42,565 nucleotides of DNA from IMG/VR virus record IMGVR_UViG_3300050821_002084, positions 1-42,565 of that record; one strand, 5' to 3'. This document shows, piece by piece, positions 23,416 to 28,391 of this stretch. Under the pieces are notes generated by a model, which searched no databases, was not told the DNA's origin, and saw only the letters and a program-made list of their open reading frames with translations. Each line of letters opens with the position of its first letter. The stretch's first letter is position 1. The stretch is from a virus. The position numbers and the translations under genes are program-made.

Positions 23416-23574
23416 TTAACTGTTCTCCTTTATCCAATTGGGGTCGTTATCTATCCACTTCCACCAGGCCAGCTCACGGTTAAGCCACTGGTCGTAGTCT
23501 TTCTGCCAGTCGTCTTCGTACCGCTCATTCAGTTCTTGCTGGTGGGCGAGGGCTGATTGTTCGTCGTCATCCAT
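23416..23574 (-). CDS. Small acidic, Trp-rich hypothetical protein
   Basis: A 52-residue product: MDDDEQSALAHQQELNERYE and then a Trp-rich helix with DQWLNRELAWWKW and DNDPNWIKENS. Its start overlaps the upstream stop by 8 bases (ATGGATGA), and its last codons contain the Shine-Dalgarno of the next gene, so it fits the operon. Acidic, Trp-rich small proteins in phage early operons are often inhibitors of host proteins, but nothing here proves it. Confidence 0.6.
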   Translation of the reverse strand: MDDDEQSALAHQQELNERYEDDWQKDYDQWLNRELAWWKWIDNDPNWIKENS

Positions 23575-23782
23575 CGATGTTCCCCCAATTTATCCAGTAA
23601 GCTATTTCGGTAGGTCCCGCACTGTCGATGGGTGCGGAGAGGGGAGGACGACGTGGTTCTTCCTTAACCACGCTGAGTGTTTCCGTGCTCTTCGGTTCTT
23701 GAGGTACTGACGGATCTTCTGGATAAACCTTGCCATCGAAATCCTCCCAATCGAACAGATCCTTTGACCAAGGGCGGCTCAT
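23567..23782 (-). CDS. Small acidic, Pro-rich hypothetical protein
   Basis: The 71 residues begin MSRPWSKDLFDWEDFDGKVY, then a Pro/Glu/Lys-rich disordered part (PEDPSVPQEPKSTETL) and a short end (EIAYWINWGNIDG). ATGA overlap with the gene above and 8-base overlap with the gene below. No family recognised; an early protein that binds something through its aromatic/acidic N-terminus is conceivable. Confidence 0.55.
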   Translation of the reverse strand: MSRPWSKDLFDWEDFDGKVYPEDPSVPQEPKSTETLSVVKEEPRRPPLSAPIDSAGPTEIAYWINWGNIDG

Positions 23783-23991
23783 GTTCCCTCCACGTTGTCT
23801 TTCTGGAAACTATCGAACTGCGCTTCACAGAAATAAGGCCACTCGTCCACTGGAGAAGCCGGTCCCCCTGCTAATCGGATCGCTTCGTCACAGGCTTTCC
23901 AGTAACGGGCGAGAGTGCTCAGATTCAGTGTGATGAAAGCCCGCAGGGTATCGGCGGGGATGTATTCGGGTCTGTGAAGGATTGTGTCCAT
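23779..23991 (-). CDS. First gene of the leftward early operon, hypothetical
   Basis: The start ATG 23991 gives 70 residues (MDTILHRPEYIPADTLRAFI...). The frame stays open to 24036 but that start lies upstream of the leftward promoter (23999-24027) and could not be used from it. The protein is helical with LNLSTLARYWKACDEAIRLA and ends in an aromatic/acidic tail (DEWPYFCEAQFDSFQKDNVE). No known motif. With the -10 only 8 bases before the ATG, its mRNA may have almost no leader. Confidence 0.55.
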   Translation of the reverse strand: MDTILHRPEYIPADTLRAFITLNLSTLARYWKACDEAIRLAGGPASPVDEWPYFCEAQFDSFQKDNVEGT

Positions 23992-23998
23992 GGAGCGG

Positions 23999-24027
23999 AC
24001 TATAGCGCAAGACGAGACTGCATGCAA
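23999..24027 (-). promoter_or_regulatory. Leftward early promoter (sigma-70 type)
   Basis: On the minus strand, TTGCAT (-35, plus 24022-24027) and TATAGT (-10, plus 23999-24004) are separated by exactly 17 bases and both are close to consensus. Expected transcription start is about 23992, next to ATG 23991. A Cro-type operator copy overlaps the -35. Confidence 0.75.
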
Positions 24028-24045
24028 TAGTGACATGCGTGCAAT
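24020..24045. promoter_or_regulatory. Pair of operator-like direct repeats between divergent genes
   Basis: GC[A/G]TGCAAT occurs at 24020-24028 and 24037-24045, 17 bases apart; the first contains the palindrome TGCATGCA (24019-24026) and overlaps the leftward -35. A rightward promoter may use GTGACA (24030-24035) and TGCTAAGGT (24050-24058). This is the usual place for Cro/repressor binding. Confidence 0.5.
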
Positions 24046-24064
24046 TTCATGCTAAGGTCTCATC

Positions 24065-24253
24065 ATGTACAAAGAAGACGCCATCAGGCACTACAAGTCC
24101 AAGATGGCTCTGGCCCGGGAACTAGGCATCACTCGGCAAGCAATTCAGGGGTGGGGGAAACTGGTCCCCTTACAGAAGGCCTGGAACCTTGAAGACCTGA
24201 CGAAAGGCAAGCTCAAGGTCAAGCTACATCTTTACCGGGAGTATCAAGAATGA
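24065..24253 (+). CDS. cro: Cro-like repressor
   Basis: The 62-residue protein has the Cro helix-turn-helix: DAIRHYKSKMALARELGITR, then QAIQGWGKLVPLQKAW. The pattern 'yGsk..lA..LGIs..AVsqWge.vP..rA..le.lT.G.L' is that of phage Cro and YdaS-type regulators. It would bind the operator repeats just upstream and turn down the leftward operon. The start ATG 24065 has only a weak AAGG before it and may be near the 5' end of the mRNA. The stop overlaps an ATG at 24250. Confidence 0.85.
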   Translation: MYKEDAIRHYKSKMALARELGITRQAIQGWGKLVPLQKAWNLEDLTKGKLKVKLHLYREYQE

Positions 24254-24561
24254 GTCTAAATGAGATCCTCCGAGGGCCTGCGCTAGACCCTCGAAGGCTG
24301 CCCACAGAGGCTCACAGAGTGTATGGGACTTGTAGCTTAAGCTTAACCTACGAATTAGATTGTGTCCAGAAACGCGAAACCCCCTGTTACGGGGGCTTGC
24401 GTACCGTGGGAAGCGGGTTTATGGTGCGAGTGTTCAGGTCGCGGAGCCTATCGTACGGACAATCGATCCGTACTTCAACCCCCGCACCCGGACCGTCAGA
24501 GCCACGAAAGTATGTCGGCCGAAACGGGTCCAGTCGCTCACAAACCGTTATCCCGGGTTAA
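24250..24561 (+). CDS. Doubtful ORF after cro
   Basis: ATG 24250 overlaps the cro stop (ATGA), as real genes here do, and runs 103 codons (MSLNEILRGPALDPRRLP...). However, two other frames are also open across the same stretch (24360-24617 and 24362-24640), the composition (many Arg, Ser, Pro, Gly; scattered Cys) is like a non-coding GC-rich sequence, and no motif is visible in any frame. Either the first 20-30 codons are a short real gene, or the segment works as RNA. Confidence 0.3.
   Translation: MSLNEILRGPALDPRRLPTEAHRVYGTCSLSLTYELDCVQKRETPCYGGLRTVGSGFMVRVFRSRSLSYGQSIRTSTPAPGPSEPRKYVGRNGSSRSQTVIPG
24332..24351. promoter_or_regulatory. 20-base near-perfect palindrome, operator-like
   Basis: GTAGCTTAAGCTTAACCTAC reads the same on both strands except for one pair. 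It is AT-richer than its surroundings and lies 80 bases into the gene-poor stretch after cro. A dimeric regulator site, for example for the XRE protein at 25307, is a reasonable guess. Confidence 0.4.
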
Positions 24562-24617
24562 GGTGTCCCCCTTCCTTCCCGGTGCGAATCCTCGCAGACA
24601 CGGAGTTACCGGGATAA
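24548..24617 (+). ncRNA. Candidate structured RNA element (nested three-stem)
   Basis: Three perfect helices are nested: TTATCCCGG (24548-24556) with CCGGGATAA (24609-24617); inside it GTGTC (24563-24567) with GACAC (24597-24601); inside that TGCGA-ATCC-TCGCA (24583-24596), which abuts GACAC directly and could stack on it. A 15-base C/T-rich strand is left unpaired on the 5' side. Function is unknown; it lies about 80 bases upstream of the gene at 24695, so it may act in that gene's leader. Confidence 0.3.
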
Positions 24618-24694
24618 ACCCCCGGAGGGCACCCGAGTAAGCACTCCCCGAGGAGGAAGCGGAAAGGGGTCGGGTAATACCTAAAGGAAATGAA

Positions 24695-25006
24695 ATGACA
24701 GACGCAGAACTCTTACGAGATATCGGTATTTACCGTGCATCTTCACATGCCGACAAGTTAAACAGGAACTGGACTCAGGATGCTTACAAGGCTTTGGAAG
24801 CTTTCGGTCGAACTCATTGGGGAGCGTTTACCTGTGAACAGGTGAGGGCCTGGGCACACTGGATACCGGATCCACCTGATTCGAGAGCCTGGGGAAAACC
24901 GTTCCAGATGGCGGTTAAAAAGGGATTAATAGAATGCATCGGATATCAGCCTCATGAATGTCCATCCAGGCATAAGGGGATCAGTAGTGTGTGGAGGACT
25001 AAGTGA
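24695..25006 (+). CDS. Early phage protein, winged-helix-like
   Basis: The 103 residues contain two helices, a linker and WGKPFQMAVKKGLIECIGYQ, then the ending PSRHKGISSVWRTK. The 'xRAWGxxFxxAxxxGLIxxxGY...H...S.W' ending recurs in early phage proteins and looks like a winged helix, so DNA binding in replication or control is possible. A clear Shine-Dalgarno (AAAGGA) lies 6 bases before the ATG. GTGA overlap with the next gene. Confidence 0.65.
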   Translation: MTDAELLRDIGIYRASSHADKLNRNWTQDAYKALEAFGRTHWGAFTCEQVRAWAHWIPDPPDSRAWGKPFQMAVKKGLIECIGYQPHECPSRHKGISSVWRTK

Positions 25007-25314
25007 CCAGATATAATCGCCCCGATCTCGAACTTCCTTGGCATGTTGACCACTTAGGGGGCAGCACTAAGTGCATCTATACGTCTGGCGGCTGGTATGT
25101 GGCTGACGTATGGGAGGATAAAGATGCAGAATTTATAGTTCAAGCATGTAACGAATATAGTTCTCTCACAGCCGAGATTTTGCAGCTGCGCGCGGCGCTG
25201 GACGAGGCCTTAAACATCTTGCAAATCGCGCTGCCCGCTCCGCATCCATGGCCTACCGAGAGCGTCGAATATAAGCTGCGCATCTACCACAACATGGCGG
25301 TCGCAAATGGTTAA
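25003..25314 (+). CDS. Hypothetical early protein with aromatic N-terminal domain
   Basis: The GTG start at 25003 overlaps the upstream TGA. The 103 residues begin with a small aromatic beta part (LPWHVDHLGGSTKCIYTSGG, WYVADVWEDKDAEFIVQACN), a layout common in short phage proteins of unknown role, followed by a Leu/Ala helix (ILQLRAALDEALNILQIALP) and a C-terminal YKLRIYHNMAVANG. It overlaps the XRE gene by 8 bases. Confidence 0.55.
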   Translation: MTRYNRPDLELPWHVDHLGGSTKCIYTSGGWYVADVWEDKDAEFIVQACNEYSSLTAEILQLRAALDEALNILQIALPAPHPWPTESVEYKLRIYHNMAVANG

Positions 25315-25546
25315 GTTCGCTGCAAGAGAGTTTCAGCGAGAGACCGGAAGACTTCTCCGGCGAGAGCGGCAGTACGAAGGACTGAGCCAGGAGACGCTTG
25401 CAAAGAAGATTGGAATAGGTCGTTCAGTGCTTGCCAACATTGAGTCTGGACGCCAGCGTATCCCAGTGGACGTGCTGTGGAGGGCTGGCGTCGTGTTAAA
25501 ACTCGACGTGAGTGCATTCCTTCCTGAGTCTCAGAGGACTAAATGA
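25307..25546 (+). CDS. XRE-family transcriptional regulator
   Basis: The 79 residues hold one HTH_XRE domain: LLRRERQYEGLSQETLAKKI, then GIGRSVLANIESGRQRIPVD and LWRAGVVLKLDVSAFL. The recognition helix (RSVLANIESG) and the closing helices are complete. It is too short to have a cleavage/dimerisation domain of a CI type, so if it is the lysogeny repressor it must dimerise through the HTH. It is cotranscribed with cro and lies in the early rightward operon, more typical of a second regulator. Confidence 0.8.
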   Translation: MVKFAAREFQRETGRLLRRERQYEGLSQETLAKKIGIGRSVLANIESGRQRIPVDVLWRAGVVLKLDVSAFLPESQRTK

Positions 25547-25758
25547 CTCTCACGGAAGAGATGCTCTTGGTTCGCAAGCTCATCAGTCTGGATTTACCCT
25601 GTAAGACTGTATTTGAAGGATTAACCAGTCGGGAGGAACGGAGGGACAAGGTAAGAGAGGCGGTTAAACAGGTTCCCGATGTCACTTTCGCTATAGATCA
25701 CGGGAAAGTGATCACCATGGCGATGATGTTCGCTAGAGCTTATGACGAGGACTTGTGA
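25543..25758 (+). CDS. Small helical hypothetical protein
   Basis: The 71 residues are MTLTEEMLLVRKLISLDLPC and two more helices (TSREERRDKVREAVKQV and GKVITMAMMFARAYDED). Both ends overlap neighbours (ATGA, GTGA). It stands between the XRE regulator and a nuclease. No motif recognised. Confidence 0.5.
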   Translation: MTLTEEMLLVRKLISLDLPCKTVFEGLTSREERRDKVREAVKQVPDVTFAIDHGKVITMAMMFARAYDEDL

Positions 25759-26036
25759 GACATCGCCCAGACAATTCAAGGAATGACATCGTAAAAGGCT
25801 TGAGAAAGGCTGGCTATAGGGTGGAAATCATCGAAAGACCTGTGGATTTAGCCATTCGTACGCAGGATAAGCACGGCTTTAAATATTGGGTTCTGATGGA
25901 AGTGAAAACGCCTACGAAGTCTGGAAAATTACCTAATAGAACAGATCAGGCTTTGCAAGCTCAGTTTCTGTCTGAGACAAACACGCCAGTTGTAACAAAC
26001 TTAGAACAAGCTTTAAATGTCTTAAAAGACCTATAA
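25755..26036 (+). CDS. PD-(D/E)XK nuclease, VRR-NUC/Hjc-like
   Basis: The 93 residues have the minimal nuclease core: N-terminal helix DIVKGLRKAGYRVEII, then RPVDLAIRT (Asp of the PD), WVLMEVKTPTKSG (the ExK) and a helix with LPNRTDQALQAQFLSETN, followed by NTPVVTNLEQALNVL. The order is that of VRR-NUC/archaeal Hjc type. It probably cuts branched DNA during phage replication or packaging. GTG start overlapping the previous stop. Confidence 0.75.
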   Translation: MRHRPDNSRNDIVKGLRKAGYRVEIIERPVDLAIRTQDKHGFKYWVLMEVKTPTKSGKLPNRTDQALQAQFLSETNTPVVTNLEQALNVLKDL

Positions 26037-26069
26037 GGAAGAGGCTCTGGAAGCCTTGAGATTATCCAT

Positions 26070-26162
26070 GTGATCATTCCGGTAGATAGTCAGTGGGGTG
26101 AGTGGACTTATCTGCAGTGGAGTAATCTGCGGTTCCATCTGTACTGGCGGGATCGCAGGTGA
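26070..26162 (+). CDS. Candidate 30-residue Trp-rich protein
   Basis: GTG at 26070 opens VIIPVDSQWGEWTYLQWSNL and ends with FHLYWRDRR at TGA 26160-26162, which overlaps the GTG of the next gene (GTGA). That is the usual coupling in this genome and is the main support. The Shine-Dalgarno is poor (GGAAG about 16 bases away). It shares a Trp-rich nature with the small protein at 23416. The 120-base gap has no other gene. Confidence 0.4.
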   Translation: MIIPVDSQWGEWTYLQWSNLRFHLYWRDRR

Positions 26163-26530
26163 CTCTCGATTACGTAGATTCTGCGTTAGAAGCCTGGGCT
26201 AAGTGGGGCAAAGGCGGAATTGAGACGGATTGGCCGGCGATTACGTTACTTGGCAAGATTGCGGATCAACAACTTACTGGAGCTTCACAGAGGGGTCCCA
26301 TCCCTGAAATGGGACTCATGGTCTTTGTAGTCGAGAAAGCTGTTCTTAGGCTTAAACCTGTTGAACGTCGGGTGGTGATCAAGCATTACGTTTACTGGCA
26401 ACCGCTGGAGTGCAGTGCAAAGTACTGTCACATGTCGCCTAACCGGTTCCGAGCGGTGTTGAACCGTGCGAAGAACCTGATTGGGGAGTGGATCTCGCAA
26501 CCCTTTGCCAGGACTAGTAAACCTCAATAA
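26159..26530 (+). CDS. Putative late transcription regulator, sigma region 4-like
   Basis: The 123-residue protein has in its second half VEKAVLRLKPVERRVVIKHY, WQPLECSAKYCHMSPNRFRA and VLNRAKNLIGEWI: the region 4 helix-turn-helix layout of sigma factors as found in phage late regulators and Q-like or ArpU-type proteins. It is the last gene of the early rightward operon, just before the terminase/structural region, the right place for a late-gene activator or antiterminator. GTG start. Which of the two mechanisms applies cannot be decided from sequence. Confidence 0.65.
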   Translation: MTLDYVDSALEAWAKWGKGGIETDWPAITLLGKIADQQLTGASQRGPIPEMGLMVFVVEKAVLRLKPVERRVVIKHYVYWQPLECSAKYCHMSPNRFRAVLNRAKNLIGEWISQPFARTSKPQ

Positions 26531-26568
26531 ACGTATGCTATGTTCGGCTAGACTGGAACATTACACTC

Positions 26569-26949
26569 ATGCCTGATTACGGTACCCGTTTAGGCAACGA
26601 GTGCCTGACCTTTGTTCAGGCGAATGAATCCATCCGTCCTCTTCGGGACACCCTTATCGTAGAACCTCTTCCCATAAGCTCTACAATCATCGTAGAGGCG
26701 TGGAAACCCATTCGAGGTAGGGTACTCTCTGTCGGTCCCGGGACTTACCCCAAGCGTTACAATGGCCGTAAAGGACAGAGGACGAAGTCGTGGGACTCCA
26801 AAGCCTTCCTCCCCTGCGATGTCAAGGTCGGGGATACGGTCGAGCTCGGGGGAAAAGAGATTTCTGGATATTTGTTCCAAACGGTTAGATGGGGTCCTAA
26901 AGAAGTTGTCATATGCCGTGAAGCGGATGTGGCCTTAATCGTTGAATAG
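26569..26949 (+). CDS. GroES-like co-chaperonin
   Basis: The 126 residues match the GroES fold in order: SIRPLRDTLIVEPLP (21-35), a loop with the hydrophobic triplet IIV (40-42) at the GroEL-binding tripeptide position, IRGRVLSVGPGTYP (48-61), FLPCDVKVGDTVELGG (80-95) and CREADVALIVE (116-126). The roof segment is longer than in bacterial GroES (about 15 Lys/Arg-rich residues, 62-76). Phages such as T4 use their own co-chaperonin (gp31) to let GroEL fold the coat; a similar task for the P22-type coat at 33643 is inferred. It is 38 bases after the late regulator gene, with only a weak Shine-Dalgarno. Confidence 0.82.
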   Translation: MPDYGTRLGNECLTFVQANESIRPLRDTLIVEPLPISSTIIVEAWKPIRGRVLSVGPGTYPKRYNGRKGQRTKSWDSKAFLPCDVKVGDTVELGGKEISGYLFQTVRWGPKEVVICREADVALIVE

Positions 26950-26958
26950 TGAGGAACT

Positions 26959-27141
26959 ATGTCTAAAGCTAAACGTGAGAATAAACCCAGTGAAAAGGGC
27001 ATGAGCCACGCAAAGAGTGGTTCAGGAGGCTCTACCGTCAAGCACGACGAATACGTAGGATCTACGGGTTCAGGTATCCGGTTTAAGCTCCCCAAGGACG
27101 TGACCGATCACTCCAAAGTCCGGGGCCAGTTGAAGGAATAG
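26959..27141 (+). CDS. Small basic hypothetical protein
   Basis: The 60 residues are Lys/Ser/Gly-rich (MSKAKRENKPSEKGMSHAKS) and end GIRFKLPKDVTDHSKVRG. A related ending (MQVKIPSVRDVSKVK) closes the protein at 27373-27597, so these are probably paralogues. Unstructured basic N-terminal and a conserved C-terminal stretch suggest a DNA- or capsid-binding peptide. Good Shine-Dalgarno (GAGGA) before the ATG. Confidence 0.6.
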   Translation: MSKAKRENKPSEKGMSHAKSGSGGSTVKHDEYVGSTGSGIRFKLPKDVTDHSKVRGQLKE

Positions 27142-27145
27142 GCTT

Positions 27146-27370
27146 GTGATTTTGAGTGCTGAAGGAGAGCCTTTTGAGAAACCTGTAAGCAATTCTCTTC
27201 TTTCTATGGGGTTATTTGCTGTTGAACTTCGGAAAAAGCTCGAAAACATGAACTGGTGGGAGACTCACCGTAAAATCAGGGAACTTCGTGAGAGTTGTGG
27301 AGTTTCCACTTCTCAAAGTTTCACCGTAAATGTGCGCCGACCACCGAGATATAACTGGACTGAGGAATAG
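27146..27370 (+). CDS. Small hypothetical protein
   Basis: The 74 residues begin with GTG (MILSAEGEPFEKPVSNSLLS) with AAGGA 8 bases upstream. The middle is a helix (FAVELRKKLENMNWWETHRK) and the tail is basic and aromatic (VNVRRPPRYNW). Not recognised. It sits between two probable paralogues. Confidence 0.5.
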   Translation: MILSAEGEPFEKPVSNSLLSMGLFAVELRKKLENMNWWETHRKIRELRESCGVSTSQSFTVNVRRPPRYNWTEE

Positions 27371-27372
27371 CT

Positions 27373-27597
27373 ATGCCGTTCAGTTTCCGCGAGAACACCT
27401 CCAGCGGGAAACAGCGAGAGATGCCCCAGGTTCGCAGTATCCAGAAGGTCGGAGGGATACTCGGAAGGGGAGAGCCGGGTAACGTTCACGGCTTCAGACC
27501 TGGTGGACACATGCAGACCGGCTATAACACAGTCGGTGGTCGATCCGGTATGCAGGTGAAGATCCCCTCAGTCCGGGATGTATCGAAGGTCAAGTAG
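27373..27597 (+). CDS. Small Gly/Arg-rich hypothetical protein
   Basis: The 74 residues are basic and Gly-rich (MPFSFRENTSSGKQREMPQV; GGILGRGEPGNVHGF) and end MQVKIPSVRDVSKVK, similar to the end of the protein at 26959. Probably intrinsically disordered; a minor head or packaging role is guessed from position only. Its stop is followed directly by the next ATG. Confidence 0.55.
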   Translation: MPFSFRENTSSGKQREMPQVRSIQKVGGILGRGEPGNVHGFRPGGHMQTGYNTVGGRSGMQVKIPSVRDVSKVK

Positions 27598-27744
27598 ATG
27601 CCTTCTCCCAGTGCCGGTGAGTCCCTGAGTGGCTTTGTCGGAAGGTATATGGGATCGAAGGAATCACGCAAAACATTCCCGAAGCAGAGCCAGAGAGCGG
27701 CTGTTGCTTACAGCAAGTACCGAAAAGCTAAGAAACGTGCTTAA
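27598..27744 (+). CDS. Small conserved phage protein (48 residues)
   Basis: The frame starts immediately after the previous stop. MPSPSAGESLSGFVGRYMGS leads to KTFPKQSQRAAVAYSKYRKA, then KKRA. The pattern 'ESlsxFvxRymgsxexrKxFPxxkQRxAvAySkYRxAkk' is widely seen near phage terminase or capsid genes and has no known function. It is basic and probably a minor structural or DNA-associated protein. Confidence 0.7.
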   Translation: MPSPSAGESLSGFVGRYMGSKESRKTFPKQSQRAAVAYSKYRKAKKRA

Positions 27745-27913
27745 GTGGTGGCGAATAGGTGCTAACTTCAGGGAAATGTACGCAAAGATCAGTCATCTGG
27801 AAAAGGATATGGCCGAGCTTAAGAAACGCATGGCAGAGATGGACGGACGTTATCGGATCCCTGAGAGTCCGTATCAATCGATATTCGGCCCCCAGAAGTC
27901 ACGGAATGCCTAA
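27737..27913 (+). CDS. Small coiled-coil protein
   Basis: A longer frame begins at 27629 but is a shadow of the previous gene; GTG 27737 overlaps the stop of that gene by 8 bases. The 58 residues contain IGANFREMYAKISHLEKDMA and ELKKRMAEMDGRY, a clear heptad helix, and a short tail. It may be a small assembly or scaffolding partner. The end overlaps the next start by 8 bases (ATGCCTAA). Confidence 0.5.
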   Translation: MLKWWRIGANFREMYAKISHLEKDMAELKKRMAEMDGRYRIPESPYQSIFGPQKSRNA

Positions 27914-28082
27914 AGGTCGTCCACCCATTGCTCCTCGCATAGAAGCTCTAGAGAAGCGTGTCTATGACCTGGAGAATGCAGTACTGGAACTTGCTGCACG
28001 TAATCTGGTTCCTAAGGCTGAGCCTAAGCTAGAGGAATATAAACCACAGTTTACACAGTGGCCAAAAGCTAATGGCAGCTAG
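27906..28082 (+). CDS. Small coiled-coil protein
   Basis: Starting at ATG 27906 (8-base overlap) it has 58 residues: MPKGRPPIAPRIEALEKRVY, DLENAVLELAARNL, then a Lys/Glu/Pro tail. It has a heptad helix like the gene upstream, so the two may pair. The frame is open further upstream, but that part is out of register with coding in the previous gene. Unknown function, before the terminase genes. Confidence 0.5.
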   Translation: MPKGRPPIAPRIEALEKRVYDLENAVLELAARNLVPKAEPKLEEYKPQFTQWPKANGS

Positions 28083-28097
28083 ACGTTAGGAAACACA

Positions 28098-28391
28098 GTG
28101 CCCAGCCGCAAAGGAATTCCAAACCGTATCGGTTCTCAGGTTAAAGAGAACGTTGTAGCTGTATTCACCCGATTGGGCGGAACAGCGGGAATGGCTGAAT
28201 GGGCTAAAGAGAACCTGACAGAGTTCTATCGACTTTATGCCAGACTCATTCCATCGGAAATGACCGCAACCATCGATATCCGGGATGCCACAGAACTTAC
28301 CCGCAGTGAACTCCTCCTTATCGCCTCAGGAAGCAGCACAAGAGCTGCTAAAGAGGGATCTGGCGAGGGAGAGCTTCCAGAGTTTCATTGA
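28098..28391 (+). CDS. Putative terminase small subunit
   Basis: GTG start with AGGA 8 bases upstream. The 97 residues begin MPSRKGIPNRIGSQVKENVV, continue with AVFTRLGGTAGMAEWAKENL and TEFYRLYARLIPSEMTATID: a short basic head and helix pair seen in small terminase-like proteins of podoviruses ('GGxxxmxxWAkeNxxxFYkxxxrLiP'). It immediately precedes and overlaps the large subunit, where TerS belongs. It would recognise the packaging site. The C-terminal third overlaps terL by 107 bases in another frame. Confidence 0.65.
   Translation: MPSRKGIPNRIGSQVKENVVAVFTRLGGTAGMAEWAKENLTEFYRLYARLIPSEMTATIDIRDATELTRSELLLIASGSSTRAAKEGSGEGELPEFH

Larger units (their letters stand above)
24254..24694 (+). 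other. 440-base stretch without a convincing gene; many inverted repeats
   Basis: This part between cro and the gene at 24695 holds an unusual number of inverted repeats: CGAGGG/CCCTCG (24271-24293), a 20-base near-palindrome (24332-24351), CCCCC/GGGGG (24380-24395), GTACGGA/TCCGTAC (24453-24473) and a nested structure at 24548-24617. Purine-rich runs follow (GAGGAGGAAGCGGAAAGGGG) before the Shine-Dalgarno AAAGGA of the next gene. No terminator-like T-run follows any hairpin. Candidate functions are a regulatory leader RNA, an origin region or a processed small RNA. Confidence 0.5.

Noticed and set aside
24581-24596. tRNA T-arm-like sequence (GGTGCGAATCC)
   Set aside because: The T-stem does not pair over five bases and no acceptor, D or anticodon arm can be drawn around it.
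24360-24640. Two more open frames (24360-24617, 24362-24640) after cro
   Set aside because: They overlap each other and the frame at 24250, have no Shine-Dalgarno and no motif; at most one could be real.
26531-26568. Possible promoter before the GroES-like gene
   Set aside because: TATGCT and TTGCCA can be found but the spacing is wrong (23 bases), so I do not call it.
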